From assembly GCF_016481275.1 (NCBI RefSeq), contig NZ_JAEMNW010000005.1, positions 124,001-188,000 of the forward strand: a stretch of 64,000 nt of DNA, read 5' to 3'. Shown here piece by piece: positions 48,312-59,766 of the stretch (its first letter is position 1; each line of letters opens with the position of its first letter). A program made the translations under genes and the position numbers. Under the pieces are notes generated by a model. The model was not told the DNA's origin. It saw only the letters and a program-made list of their open reading frames with translations, and did no database searches. The DNA comes from Antrihabitans auranticaus. Lineage in GTDB: Bacteria; Actinomycetota; Actinomycetes; Mycobacteriales; Mycobacteriaceae.

Positions 48312-49748
48312 ATGAGCAACGCAACCCTGTCCGACCAGCTGCACGACATGTGGCGAACGAGGCCGGTCCGCCTACCCGACAAGGGCCCAGTCGCGGGAGT
48401 CGCCGCGGGAATCGGCTACCGCTACGGCGTCGATCCGGTCCTGATCCGCGTCGCGTTCGTCGTATCCACGATCTTCGGCGGCGCCGGCATCGTCTTCTAC
48501 CTCGCAGGCTGGCTGTTCCTCAACCACGCCGGCGATCAGTCCTCGGCCGCCGAGTCCCTGTTCGGCAAGGGCCGCAGCTCCGAATCGCACACAAAGGCGA
48601 TCGTCCTCGTCGTAGCGCTCGCGATCGCCGTCACGACGATGGGTCCGATCGGAGTCGGCATGGGCGGTTCCGGCCTCATCAGCGCAGCGCTGATGATGGG
48701 CGGTTGGTGGCTGTTGCACCAGCGGCAACCACTCCCGCCGCCGCTACCGATCGGCTCCTACACCGCCGCGTCCCCGGTCGTCGATTTTTCGTCGACTCCG
48801 TTCTCCGCCAATCGATTCGGAACCACTCCACCCCAGCCCGGTCCCACAGATCTCTATACTCCCCACACCCGACTGCCGGACCGATACGTTCCCGAGCCGC
48901 GCGTTCCGGACCCGCGCACCGACGACGCCGCAGAGCGGCCCATCACACTCGACAAGACTTCGGCCGACCGACCGGCAACGCAGTCGAACACCGCCTCGGG
49001 ACCGTCCTTGGAAAAATCTGCGGACAACCCGACCGCGACCAAAAGCTTCCCTGTCGCAGGATCCCCAGGAATCGACATGCCACCGTCGTGGGATCCGCTC
49101 GGTGTCGCACCGTTCGCCTGGGACCTGCCCGAGCCGACGCCACCGGTACAGGGCATCACGACGTTGCCGCGCAAGCGTTCCCGGCTGACCACGACGGTCC
49201 TCGGGATTGCGATTCTCGCGGCAGCGGGCACCGGAACGGCCGCTGCGACCGGTGCCGATTGGCTCACTCCCGGCCGGGTCGGTGCGGTCGCGCTCGCGAT
49301 CATCGGCCTGGGTTTGATCGTCGGCGCCTTCCTGCGACGCGGTTACGGCCTGCTGGTGGTGACCGGTCCGTTGATGGGATTCGTCGTTCTCGCATCCGTG
49401 ATCGGACCGCTCGACCTCGACGAGGCCACCTTCGGCGAACACAGTTGGCGGCCGACCACTTTGGGCGACCTGCAGTCGAAGTATGCGATCACGCTCGGCT
49501 CGGGAGAGCTCGACCTGCGATCGCTGCAACTGACCGCGGACCATACGATTGCACTGGACGCACAACTCGGCGAGATCAAGGTCCTCGTTCCGGAGAACAT
49601 GAACATCCGGAAGAACAGCACGATCTTCGCCGGTGAGACGACCGGCATGCCCGATGGTCTCGATGGCGGAGCCGACGGCACCAACGGGCCGACCCTGACC
49701 CTCGATATCAATTCCCGGATGGCAAGCGTGGAGGTGCGCCGTGGCTGA
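48312..49748 (+). CDS. esrI: PspC/toast-rack membrane protein (EsrI-like inhibitor)
   Basis: A 478-residue membrane protein. An N-terminal PspC domain (about 18-75) is followed by membrane segments near 95-135, and a long Pro/Ser/Thr-rich cytosolic stretch (about 145-280). Three further membrane helices lie at about 295-375. The C-terminal beta-rich domain (about 385-478: SGELDLRSLQLTADHTIAL, IKVLVPENMNI) looks like the toast-rack domain of LiaF-type proteins. Expected role: negative control of the EsrSR-like pair under envelope stress. The ATG at 48312 is divergent from the kinase start, 96 bp away. Confidence 0.8.
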   Translation: MSNATLSDQLHDMWRTRPVRLPDKGPVAGVAAGIGYRYGVDPVLIRVAFVVSTIFGGAGIVFYLAGWLFLNHAGDQSSAAESLFGKGRSSESHTKAIVLVVALAIAVTTMGPIGVGMGGSGLISAALMMGGWWLLHQRQPLPPPLPIGSYTAASPVVDFSSTPFSANRFGTTPPQPGPTDLYTPHTRLPDRYVPEPRVPDPRTDDAAERPITLDKTSADRPATQSNTASGPSLEKSADNPTATKSFPVAGSPGIDMPPSWDPLGVAPFAWDLPEPTPPVQGITTLPRKRSRLTTTVLGIAILAAAGTGTAAATGADWLTPGRVGAVALAIIGLGLIVGAFLRRGYGLLVVTGPLMGFVVLASVIGPLDLDEATFGEHSWRPTTLGDLQSKYAITLGSGELDLRSLQLTADHTIALDAQLGEIKVLVPENMNIRKNSTIFAGETTGMPDGLDGGADGTNGPTLTLDINSRMASVEVRRG

Positions 49749-49956
49749 CGACAACGCCCAGGAATCAACGACGAAGAAGGGTCCGTCCGGACTCCTGATG
49801 CTCGCCGGTCTACTCGCCCTGGCAGTCAGTGTGTGGGCGCTCGCCGGGCCGAGCGCGTGGAGCGGACTGCTCGACTTCCACTTCGGCTGGGTGTTCGTTG
49901 TTGCCGCGATCGTGGTCGGCCTGGTGCTGGTCGTGTCGCCCGGCAAAAGGTCCTAG
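49741..49956 (+). CDS. Small two-helix membrane protein
   Basis: A 71-residue protein with two membrane helices (about 16-37 and 47-66) and a short charged N-terminus. Its GTG start overlaps the end of the EsrI-like gene by 8 bp, so it is co-translated. It may be a small accessory of the stress system. No family name is recognised. Confidence 0.7.
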   Translation: MADDNAQESTTKKGPSGLLMLAGLLALAVSVWALAGPSAWSGLLDFHFGWVFVVAAIVVGLVLVVSPGKRS

Positions 49957-49969
49957 ACCCGCGCAGCGC

Positions 49970-51535
49970 CTACTCCCACTCGATAGTGCCCGGCGGCTTG
50001 CTCGTCACGTCCAGCACGACCCGGTTCACCTCTGCTACCTCATTGGTGATCCGGGTCGAAATGCGTTCCAGGACTTCGTAAGGCAACCGCGTCCAGTCGG
50101 CGGTCATCGCGTCTTCGCTCGACACGGGCCGCAGCACGATCGGATGGCCGTAGGTCCGGCCGTCGCCCTGCACGCCGACGCTGCGCACGTCGGCGAGCAA
50201 TACCACCGGGCACTGCCAGATCTGGCCGTCGAGCCCGGCGGACGTCAACTCTTCACGTGCGATGGCGTCGGCTTGGCGCAGTAATGCGAGCCGGTCTCTG
50301 GTGACCTCTCCGACGATCCGGATCGCCAGGCCGGGGCCCGGGAACGGTTGCCGTCCAACGATTTCCTCGGGTAGACCCAGCTCGCGTCCGACCGCGCGGA
50401 CCTCGTCCTTGAACAGCAGGCGCAACGGTTCGACGAGTGCGAACTCGAGGTCGTCGGGTAGCCCGCCGACATTGTGGTGGCTCTTGATGTTCGCGGTCCC
50501 CGAACCGCCGCCCGACTCGACCACATCCGGATACAACGTGCCCTGCACCAGGAACTCGACCGAGCGGTCGGTGTCTTCGCCGACGACCTCCGCGACCGCC
50601 CCTTCGAAGCTTCGGATGAACTCGCGGCCGATGATCTTGCGCTTCTCTTCCGGGTCCGAGACACCGTCGAGTTCGCCCAGGAACTTGTCGACCGCGTCGA
50701 CCGTGACGAGCTTGGCACCGGTCGCCGAAACGAAGTCCTGCTGCACTTGCTCCCGTTCGCCGGCACGCAGAAGTCCGTGGTCGACGAAAACACAGGTCAA
50801 GCGGTCACCGATCGCGCGCTGCACGAGCGCCGCAGCCACGGCCGAGTCGACGCCGCCGGACAGGCCGCAGATGGCGTGTCCGTCTGCGATCTGTTCGCGA
50901 ACCGTGGCGATCAGCGATTCGGCGATGTTCGCCGCGGTCCACTTCGCGTCGATACCCGCGATGTCGTGCAGGAACCGGCTCAGTACCTGCTGACCGTGTG
51001 GCGAGTGCAGCACCTCGGGGTGGTACTGCACACCGGCGAGCCGGCGCTCGATATTTTCGAACGCTGCAACTGGGGCGCCCGTGCTGGTTCCGGTCACCTC
51101 GAAGCCGGCGGGCGCATCCGTCACAGCGTCGCCGTGTGACATCCAGACCGGTTGCAACGTCGGCAGACCGCCGTGCAGAACTCCGCCGTCGACGCTCAGT
51201 TCCGTTCGGCCGTACTCGCGCGTCCCGGTCTGTGCAACGGTGCCGCCGAGCGCCGCAGCCATGGCCTGGAAGCCGTAGCAGATACCGAAGACCGGCACGT
51301 CGAGGTCGAAGAGCCGCGGGTCCAGGCGCGGCGCGCCGTCGGCGTACACGCTCGACGGACCGCCCGAAAGGATCACCGCCGCAGGATTCTTCGCGGCAAT
51401 ATCCTCGACGGTCGCCGTATGCGGCACGACCTCCGAGTAGACCTTTGCCTCTCGCACCCGCCGAGCGATCAACTGCGCGTACTGGGCGCCGAAGTCGACG
51501 ACGAGAACCGGCCTGGTCTGCTGGGTATCTGCCAC
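49970..51535 (-). CDS. guaA: GMP synthase (glutamine-hydrolysing)
   Basis: A 521-residue GMP synthetase converting XMP to GMP. The N-terminal class I glutamine amidotransferase has Cys86 (FGICYGFQ), His172 and Glu174 (YHPEV). The ATP pyrophosphatase P-loop is SGGVDS (226-231), and the C-terminal dimerisation domain ends [12 protein letters not shown]. It completes the branch begun by GuaB. Order guaA-choD-guaB3-guaB matches M. tuberculosis (Rv3396c, Rv3409c-Rv3411c). Confidence 0.98.
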   Translation of the reverse strand: MADTQQTRPVLVVDFGAQYAQLIARRVREAKVYSEVVPHTATVEDIAAKNPAAVILSGGPSSVYADGAPRLDPRLFDLDVPVFGICYGFQAMAAALGGTVAQTGTREYGRTELSVDGGVLHGGLPTLQPVWMSHGDAVTDAPAGFEVTGTSTGAPVAAFENIERRLAGVQYHPEVLHSPHGQQVLSRFLHDIAGIDAKWTAANIAESLIATVREQIADGHAICGLSGGVDSAVAAALVQRAIGDRLTCVFVDHGLLRAGEREQVQQDFVSATGAKLVTVDAVDKFLGELDGVSDPEEKRKIIGREFIRSFEGAVAEVVGEDTDRSVEFLVQGTLYPDVVESGGGSGTANIKSHHNVGGLPDDLEFALVEPLRLLFKDEVRAVGRELGLPEEIVGRQPFPGPGLAIRIVGEVTRDRLALLRQADAIAREELTSAGLDGQIWQCPVVLLADVRSVGVQGDGRTYGHPIVLRPVSSEDAMTADWTRLPYEVLERISTRITNEVAEVNRVVLDVTSKPPGTIEWE

Positions 51536-51559
51536 CCCGAAGAGTCTAGTGGGCGCAGC

Positions 51560-53296
51560 TCACGAGGCCGTGGACGCCTTGACCGGGAAGATCGGCAACC
51601 GCAGCGCACCGGGTGCGCCCTCCGGCACGACGGGATGGTTCGGCACGACCGCCGCGATCCGCTCGTACGCGGACCCCTGTGCCGGTCGCAGGTCGGCTTC
51701 GCCCTTGTTCGGCCACATCGACGCCGCCCGTTCGGCCTGCGCGCAGATCGTGAGGGACGGATTGACGCCGAGGTTCGCGGACACCGCAGCACCGTCGACG
51801 ACGCTCAATGTCGGATAGCCGTACACCCGCTGGTAGGGGTCGATGACGCCGTGTTCGGCATCGTTTCCGATCGCGGCACCACCGAGGAAGTGGGCCGTCA
51901 GCGGGATGTTGAAGAGCTCGCCCCATGTGCCGCCCGCGACGCCGTCGATCTTCTCCGCAACTCGGCGCGTGGCCTCGTTACCTGCGGGAATCCACGTCGG
52001 GTTCGGTTCACCGTGCCCTTGTTTGCTCGTGTACTTGCGCCCGAACACACCACGCTTCGTATAGGTGGTGATCGAGTTGTCGAGATGCTGCATGACCAGC
52101 GCGATGACGGTCCGCTCGCTCCAATTCTTGACCGACATCATCCGCACGAACTGCCGCGGATGAGACAGCATCACGAACACGAACTTCAGCCAGCGCGGAA
52201 TCTTGCCGCCGCCGTCGACCATGAGTGTCTGCAACAGCCCCATCGAGTTGGAACCCTTGCCGTACCGGACCGGCTCGATGTGCGTGTCCGGTGTGGGGTG
52301 GAAGGAGGACGTGATCGCGACGCCGCGCGTGAGGTCCAACTCCGGATCGACCGTGTACTTGCCGGCGCCGACGATCGACTCCGAGTTCGTACGCGTGAGA
52401 ACGCCGAGCTTGTCCGACAGCTGCGGCAGCACGCCCTTGTCTCGCATGGCGAAGAGCAGATGCTGCGTTCCCCAGGTTCCGGCGGCGAGGACCACTTGAC
52501 CTGCCGTGTACGTCTGTGGCCGCTTGCGGATCAGTGCGCCGGTACGAACGGTGGAGACCTCCCAACTGCCGTCCGGGCGCGGACGGACCGCGTCGACCGT
52601 CGTCAGCGGAACGATCGTCGCGCCTGCTTTCTCGGCCAGTCCGAGGTAGTTCTTCAGCAACGTGTTCTTTGCGCCGTGCCGGCAACCTGTCATGCACTCG
52701 CCACACTCGATGCACCCGGTGCGCTCGGGCCCGGCGCCACCGAAGAACGGGTCGGGCACCGTCTTTCCTGGCTCACCGAAAAACACCCCGACCGGTGTGT
52801 GGACGAATGTGTCACCGACGCCCATGTCGTCGGCGACCGACTTCATGATCTCGTCTGCCGGTGTCATATGCGGGTTGCGGACAACGCCCAGCATCCGCTG
52901 CGCCTGCTCGTAGTGCGGCGTCAGTTCGCTGCGCCAGTCCGTGATGTCGCGCCACTGCGCATCCTTGAAGAACGGTTCCGGCGGCTGGTAGAGCGTGTTC
53001 GCATAGTTCAGCGAACCACCGCCGACGCCGGCGCCACCGAGCACGATGACGTTGCGCAGCAAGTGGATACGCTGAATTCCGTAGCAGCCGAGCTTCGGCG
53101 CCCACAGAAACTTCCGCAGATGCCAGCTGTTCTTTGCGAAGTCGGCGTCAGCGAAGCGCTGACCCGCCTCGAGGATGCCTACGCGGTATCCCTTTTCGAC
53201 GAGACGCAGCGCTGTGACGCTGCCGCCGAAACCGGATCCGACGATGAGAACGTCGAAATCTGTCGCATCATTGCTGGACGTGCGCGAGTTGGCCAC
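51560..53296 (-). CDS. choD: GMC-type oxidoreductase, ChoD-like
   Basis: A 578-residue FAD-dependent GMC oxidoreductase, the same length as M. tuberculosis ChoD (Rv3409c). The Rossmann motif is VGSGFGGSVTALRL (19-32), the second FAD motif is GGAGVGGGSLNYAN, and a Cys-rich stretch is CIECGECMTGCRHG. Rv3409c is annotated as cholesterol oxidase; real activity on cholesterol is disputed, so the substrate is open. There is no signal peptide. It lies 24 bp upstream of guaA on the same strand. Confidence 0.88.
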   Translation of the reverse strand: MANSRTSSNDATDFDVLIVGSGFGGSVTALRLVEKGYRVGILEAGQRFADADFAKNSWHLRKFLWAPKLGCYGIQRIHLLRNVIVLGGAGVGGGSLNYANTLYQPPEPFFKDAQWRDITDWRSELTPHYEQAQRMLGVVRNPHMTPADEIMKSVADDMGVGDTFVHTPVGVFFGEPGKTVPDPFFGGAGPERTGCIECGECMTGCRHGAKNTLLKNYLGLAEKAGATIVPLTTVDAVRPRPDGSWEVSTVRTGALIRKRPQTYTAGQVVLAAGTWGTQHLLFAMRDKGVLPQLSDKLGVLTRTNSESIVGAGKYTVDPELDLTRGVAITSSFHPTPDTHIEPVRYGKGSNSMGLLQTLMVDGGGKIPRWLKFVFVMLSHPRQFVRMMSVKNWSERTVIALVMQHLDNSITTYTKRGVFGRKYTSKQGHGEPNPTWIPAGNEATRRVAEKIDGVAGGTWGELFNIPLTAHFLGGAAIGNDAEHGVIDPYQRVYGYPTLSVVDGAAVSANLGVNPSLTICAQAERAASMWPNKGEADLRPAQGSAYERIAAVVPNHPVVPEGAPGALRLPIFPVKASTAS

Positions 53297-53456
53297 GGGA
53301 GAACCTCCACTACGTCGACGGGCTGTGTCGATTACTCACGAGTATCCACCAATTGGAACTCGCCGAAGTGCGGTCCCGGCAATCATGCCGTCGTACGGTA
53401 CTTGTGGTTATCGAGTCTCGACCTGCGACCGCAATGACGAAAGCGACCCGCGCCCG

Positions 53457-55247
53457 ATGTTGTGCCGAGCAAGATCCTTTGCGACGATCGCCGCCTTCGC
53501 CTGCCTGACGGCATCCGCCTATCCGCACACGGCCGTCGCGCAGGCCGAATTCTACAAACAGACAATGCATTTCGCTGTCCTGATCGGACCGGGCGACGAC
53601 GTCGCCTGCGACATCGTCGCCGACCTCTACACGCCGGTCGCCGCAGACGCCGGGAACAAGGTGCCGGCGATCGTCACGACCAGCGGCTTCGCGCAGTCGA
53701 AGGAAGAACTCGTCCGGCCTGCCACGCTTCTCGCACGGGATGGCTATGCGGTGCTCGCGTATTCCGGACTCGGCTTCGGCGGATCCAGCTGCAAGGCCAC
53801 GATGGACAGTCCCGACTACGACGGCAAGGCCGCCAGCCAGCTGATCAGCTTCCTCGGCGGACGCGAAGGAATCGCTTTCACGGGCGCGGACCACCTGATT
53901 CCGGTACCAGCACCGGACTACATCGTCACTGACGCGACGGACCGCGATGGTATTGCACGCGAGCATGATCCACGCGTGGGCATGATCGGCAACTCCTACG
54001 GCGGCCAGGTCCAGTTCGCCGTCGCGTCGATCGATTCGCGCGTCGACACGATCGTGCCCGCAGTCACCTGGAACGACCTGTCGTACTCCCTGGCGCCGAA
54101 CGACATCGATTCCGGAGCCGGCGTCACATCGGCAGTACCGGGCGCCGGAAAGCTGCTGTGGGTCCTCGGCCTGACCGCAATCGGCGCGGCAAACCCCGGC
54201 GTCGCCGGGTACGCAGCCGATCCGGAGCGCGCAGTACCGTGCCCGAACCTGACCCCGGAACTGTGCGCGACGGTCGCGACCGGACTACCGCGCGGTTACC
54301 CCGATCCCGGTCAAATCGCTTTCATGCGTGCACATTCCGTCGCAAGCTACGTAGACCGGATCAAAATTCCGGTCCTCCTCATGCAAGGCGAGAACGACAC
54401 CCTGTTCAACCTGAACGAAGCACGAGCGACCTACGACGCGCTGCAGAGCCAGGGCACCGAGGTCAAGATGATCTGGCACTCGTGGGGCCACTCCCTGACT
54501 GAACCCGCGATCGGCGAGCTCTACGGCGGAGATCCGAACGAGCGCTATCAAGCCCGGCGAATTCTCGACTGGTTCGATCATTATCTGCGCGACAGCACCG
54601 TGTCGACCGGCCCCGAATTCGCATATTTCCGCGACTGGGTGCCCTACTCGGGCAACGCCGGTGCCGCCTACGCGAGCGCGCCGACCGTCGACCCGGGACT
54701 ACCCACAGACCTCTTCCTCGCAGGAACCGGACTCACCCAGCAACCGCTTGCCCTCGCACCGCCACAGACGTTCCTGACTGGACCCGCCGGACTACCGACA
54801 GCAACCCACGCGCTCGACCCACGGCCGACAATCGCAATTCCGGAAGCCTCGATCCCCGGCACCTTCGCCCGCTGGACAGGTGCGCCGCAAACTGCGCCGC
54901 TCGACGTTGTCGGTTCACCCAGGTTGTCGTTCACCCTCGCAACGGAACGACCCACCAACGGGTCCCTCGAGGACGCCGTCGTCGTGTTCGCGAAGCTCTA
55001 CGACGTCGGCCCCGACGGTTACGCCGAACTGATCAACAATCTGGTCGCACCGATGCGCATCGTGAATCCCGCCGCGCCGGTGCACGTCACGCTCCCCGCA
55101 ATCGTGCACCGGTTCGACACCGGCCACAGCGTCCGACTCGAAATCGCGGGCGGTGACCTCAACTACCGCGGCGGACTGGTCCCCCACGTGGTGACCGTCC
55201 CGTCGGGTTCGTCGCAGGTGCTGACGCTCCCCGTCGTCACGCCCTGA
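53457..55247 (+). CDS. Secreted CocE/X-Pro dipeptidyl-peptidase-like hydrolase
   Basis: A 596-residue exported S15/CocE-type hydrolase. It has a signal peptide (about 1-29, cleavage near TAVAQA), an alpha/beta-hydrolase core with catalytic Ser in GNSYGG, Asp in QGENDTLF and His in WHSWGHSL, and a C-terminal jelly-roll (about 450-596). Such enzymes cut esters or peptides. The ATG at 53457 is chosen since it is directly followed by a signal peptide; the frame before it is choD antisense. It sits, on the opposite strand, between choD and guaB3, which are adjacent in M. tuberculosis, so it is an insertion. The 3' end overlaps guaB3 by 11 bp. Confidence 0.87.
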   Translation: MLCRARSFATIAAFACLTASAYPHTAVAQAEFYKQTMHFAVLIGPGDDVACDIVADLYTPVAADAGNKVPAIVTTSGFAQSKEELVRPATLLARDGYAVLAYSGLGFGGSSCKATMDSPDYDGKAASQLISFLGGREGIAFTGADHLIPVPAPDYIVTDATDRDGIAREHDPRVGMIGNSYGGQVQFAVASIDSRVDTIVPAVTWNDLSYSLAPNDIDSGAGVTSAVPGAGKLLWVLGLTAIGAANPGVAGYAADPERAVPCPNLTPELCATVATGLPRGYPDPGQIAFMRAHSVASYVDRIKIPVLLMQGENDTLFNLNEARATYDALQSQGTEVKMIWHSWGHSLTEPAIGELYGGDPNERYQARRILDWFDHYLRDSTVSTGPEFAYFRDWVPYSGNAGAAYASAPTVDPGLPTDLFLAGTGLTQQPLALAPPQTFLTGPAGLPTATHALDPRPTIAIPEASIPGTFARWTGAPQTAPLDVVGSPRLSFTLATERPTNGSLEDAVVVFAKLYDVGPDGYAELINNLVAPMRIVNPAAPVHVTLPAIVHRFDTGHSVRLEIAGGDLNYRGGLVPHVVTVPSGSSQVLTLPVVTP

Positions 55248-56379
55248 CGGTGAGCCCGACCTTCTGGAATTCCTTCAGATCCGAGTAACCCGCCTTCGCC
55301 ATCGAACGCCGGAGTCCACCAACAAGATTCAGCGAACCGAACGGGTCGTTGGAAGGCCCGATCAAGACCTTGGCCATGCCGGGTCGGTCGCCGGCAGGCG
55401 TCACAGGCAGCAGTGCACCGCGCGGCATCGACGGATGCGCGGCGGCAGATGGCCAATACCAGCCACCACCGGGCGCCTCTGACGCCAAAGCCAGAGGGAC
55501 ACCCAGCATTGCTGCATCCGCACCACAAGCAATGGCCTTCGCCAACTGCCCGGAATTCGCGATATCGCCATCGGCGATGACGTGCACGTACCGGCCACCG
55601 GTCTCGTCGAGATAGTCACGACGCGCGGCAGCAGCGTCGGCGATCGCGGTCGCCATCGGAACGCCGATACCAAGAACCTCGCCGGTCGATGTCGCGCCCT
55701 CGAACGAGCCATAGCCGACGATCACGCCCGCAGCGCCGGTCCGCATCAGATGCAACGCCGTGCGGTGATCGCTGACGCCGCCTGCGACGACCGGAACGTC
55801 GAGATCAGCGATGAAAGTCTTGAGGTTCAGCGGGTCGTCACCACTTCGGCCGACATGCTCCGCCGAAATGATCGTGCCGTGCACGACAAGCAGATCGATC
55901 CCGGCCTGCAACAAAACGGGCGTCAAAGCCTGCGCGTTCTGGGGGCTCACGCGCACAGCGGTCGTGACACCCGAATCGCGGATCGACTTTATCGCCGCAC
56001 CGAGCAGGTCCGGCTGCAAGGGCGCCGAATGCAGCTCCTGCAACCGCGTGATCGTCGCATCGGGATCGTCGTCGCTCTCCGCGACCTCGACCAGCTCTTC
56101 CAGGACCTTCTCGACGTCAGCGTGACGCGCCCACAGACCTTCGCCGTTGAGAACGCCGAGCCCACCCAGCTTGCCGAGCTCGATCGCAGCAGCCGGCGAC
56201 ATCAACGCGTCGGTCGGGTGCGCAAGAATCGGAATGTCGAACCGATAGGCATCGATCTGCCACGCCGTGGAAACCTGACTCGAAGACCGCGTCCGACGCG
56301 ACGGGACGATGTTCACATCGTCCAACTCGTAAGTCCGTCGGGCTGTCCGGCCCATGCCAATCTCGACGAGGTCGCGCAC
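55237..56379 (-). CDS. guaB3: GuaB3 family IMP dehydrogenase-related protein
   Basis: A 380-residue TIM-barrel protein of the GuaB3 group (Rv3410c). It resembles IMP dehydrogenase but has no CBS domains. The GPGSICTTR active-site cysteine loop is not seen; the matching place reads VVHGTIISAEHV. IMPDH activity has not been shown for mycobacterial GuaB3; a GMP reductase-like role has been proposed for related proteins. The GTG at 56379 has GGAAGGGG upstream. It follows guaB on the same strand with 127 bp between. Confidence 0.9.
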   Translation of the reverse strand: MRDLVEIGMGRTARRTYELDDVNIVPSRRTRSSSQVSTAWQIDAYRFDIPILAHPTDALMSPAAAIELGKLGGLGVLNGEGLWARHADVEKVLEELVEVAESDDDPDATITRLQELHSAPLQPDLLGAAIKSIRDSGVTTAVRVSPQNAQALTPVLLQAGIDLLVVHGTIISAEHVGRSGDDPLNLKTFIADLDVPVVAGGVSDHRTALHLMRTGAAGVIVGYGSFEGATSTGEVLGIGVPMATAIADAAAARRDYLDETGGRYVHVIADGDIANSGQLAKAIACGADAAMLGVPLALASEAPGGGWYWPSAAAHPSMPRGALLPVTPAGDRPGMAKVLIGPSNDPFGSLNLVGGLRRSMAKAGYSDLKEFQKVGLTVRA

Positions 56380-56506
56380 TCGCGCCCCTTCCTGTGTTTA
56401 TTGCCTCGCTGCGCTCGGCTTGTTCGTGGGCCCTGCTCCCGCCTCGCGGTTGCGGGCCCGTCCCTGCCGATCAAATCCGTCCCTGCTGATCAATTGCAGT
56501 ATGACG

Positions 56507-58147
<1,641 letters not shown>

Positions 58148-58247
58148 TTATTCCCTTTGGCGTGGCATCCATGCTATCGGGCCGCGCAGAGGCCGCGTGA
58201 CGCGTAACGGCTGGCGCAGACCCACTGCGACTGCGTACCGTTGTGTT

Positions 58248-58652
58248 GTGCGAGACCAACTGCCTCCAGGCCTGCCGCCGGACCCCTTCGCCGGCGACCC
58301 CGCCGATCCCTCGGCCGCGCTCGACGAGATCGAGCCCGGCCAGCCGCTCGATCCACATGAGCGGCTCGCGGTAGAAGAAGATCTTGCCGACCTTGCTGTT
58401 TACGAAGCGCTGTTGGCCCACCGTGGGATTCGCGGACTCGTCGTCTGCTGCGAAGACTGCAAACAGGACCACTATCACGACTGGGACATGCTCCGCGCGA
58501 ACCTCCTCCAGCTGCTGGTGGATGGCACGGTGCGGCCACACGAGCCCGCCTACGACCCGCAGCCCGAGGCGTACGTGACGTGGGATTACTGCCGCGGCTA
58601 CGCGGACGCGTCCATGAACGGTGCGCTACAAGACGGCGGATTCGACAGCTGA
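58248..58652 (+). CDS. DUF5319 family protein
   Basis: A 134-residue acidic cytosolic protein of the DUF5319 family (Rv3412 position). It has a CCEDCKQDHYHDWDMLRANL motif whose two cysteine pairs, histidines and Asp could bind metal. Function unknown. The GTG at 58248 lies 6 nt after a -10 TACCGT, suggesting a leaderless mRNA. It is divergent from guaB, with a strong terminator hairpin after its stop. Confidence 0.83.
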   Translation: MRDQLPPGLPPDPFAGDPADPSAALDEIEPGQPLDPHERLAVEEDLADLAVYEALLAHRGIRGLVVCCEDCKQDHYHDWDMLRANLLQLLVDGTVRPHEPAYDPQPEAYVTWDYCRGYADASMNGALQDGGFDS

Positions 58653-58678
58653 GCCGTCCAGCGCGCTCCTAGAGCCAC

Positions 58679-58715
58679 AAGAAGGGCCCAGCGATTCGAT
58701 CGCTGGGCCCTTCTT
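58679..58715. terminator. Bidirectional terminator between the DUF5319 gene and rsdA
   Basis: A perfect 16-bp stem (AAGAAGGGCCCAGCGA with TCGCTGGGCCCTTCTT) closes a 5-nt loop TTCGA. It lies between convergent genes, 27 bp past the DUF5319 stop and 26 bp past the rsdA stop. The A/T ends of the stem supply the U-run on either strand. Confidence 0.92.
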
Positions 58716-58740
58716 CTGTCTGAATGCTGTGAACTCTGAG

Positions 58741-59766
58741 CTAGCTCACCGGCGCTGCGGCGGTAGTGGTCGGCAACTCGGCGCTGGGCTCCTGGGGCTG
58801 CGTTGTCGTCGGCTCCTCGATCACAGGCGGCGGCGTGGTCGTCGGTTCGACGACCGGGGGCTGCTCGGCAGTGGTCTCGACCGGCGTTGTCGGATCCGTG
58901 GTCGTATCGACCGGCGGGGGCGGCGACAGCAGCACGCTGGTGTCGATCGTCGCCGCTTGGCTCGGATTCGGGTCGGTAGCCGAGGTAGCTGCGGTCCTGC
59001 GGGGATCGGCCGGGTCGACGGTGGGCCCGACCGGCAGGTCCGTGGTCGTTGCTTCGGGCGCATTGGCCGATGTCGTCGAGACAGGCGATGTCGGTAACGG
59101 GAACACCGGCAGCTGCTTGCGCACTTCGTCCGCGAGCTTCGACAGTTGCGTCACCAAATCCTCGCGCTGACCCGCATCGTTCACGCCACTGACGCGAGTG
59201 GAGGCGCGCTCGAGCACACGCTGGGCTTCCTGCGGATTCCCGGCTGCGATGAGCTCTTCGGCTTCTTGCAGGTCGGAAGTGGTATCGATGTTCGCGACCG
59301 TGGAATCTGCCTGGTCGCTGAAGACAACTTGCTTCACCTTCCAGAGCGCGTCGCCAGGCTCGGCGTTGTACGAGAAAGCCGTCATCGCACCGACGACGAC
59401 CGCGATTGCGGCTGCGGCGCCGATGATCGGACGGACGATGCGCAACTTGCCACCGGCGCGAACCCGTGCGGTACGTGCACCAATTTCCTGATTTACTGCC
59501 GCTACCACCGCGTCGAGATCCGGCGCCGCCGGCAACGGCGGACCCGTCAGCTCGGCACGCCAGCTCGCGAGCAACGTTGCGATCTCATATTCCTCGGCAC
59601 TGTCGGTCGCTACAGGGCCGTCACTCGCGATGGCGTCGATCAGTTCGTCGTCTCGGCGGACTGCTGCAATGTCAAGCGGTCCACTCTCACCGACAGCGGA
59701 CTCAGCGGAAGGATCGCTATGCTGCGATCCCGCGCCAAAGCGGCCGCGCTTGCCATCCCTAGCCAT
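58741..59766 (-). CDS. rsdA: Anti-sigma-D factor RsdA
   Basis: A 341-residue membrane anti-sigma factor (Rv3413c position). The N-terminal cytosolic part has IAAVRRDDELIDAIASDG, the sigma-D-binding region type. One membrane helix lies at about 113-131. The outer part has a helical segment (about 160-215) and then a long Thr/Pro-rich tail of about 110 residues, probably spanning the wall. It holds SigD inactive until proteolysis. The ATG at 59766 overlaps the sigD end by 8 bp, so the two are made together. Confidence 0.88.
   Translation of the reverse strand: MARDGKRGRFGAGSQHSDPSAESAVGESGPLDIAAVRRDDELIDAIASDGPVATDSAEEYEIATLLASWRAELTGPPLPAAPDLDAVVAAVNQEIGARTARVRAGGKLRIVRPIIGAAAAIAVVVGAMTAFSYNAEPGDALWKVKQVVFSDQADSTVANIDTTSDLQEAEELIAAGNPQEAQRVLERASTRVSGVNDAGQREDLVTQLSKLADEVRKQLPVFPLPTSPVSTTSANAPEATTTDLPVGPTVDPADPRRTAATSATDPNPSQAATIDTSVLLSPPPPVDTTTDPTTPVETTAEQPPVVEPTTTPPPVIEEPTTTQPQEPSAELPTTTAAAPVS

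Noticed and set aside
51152-53437. A 761-codon open frame antisense to choD and guaA
   Set aside because: Shadow of two well-supported genes; no start signal and no family features.
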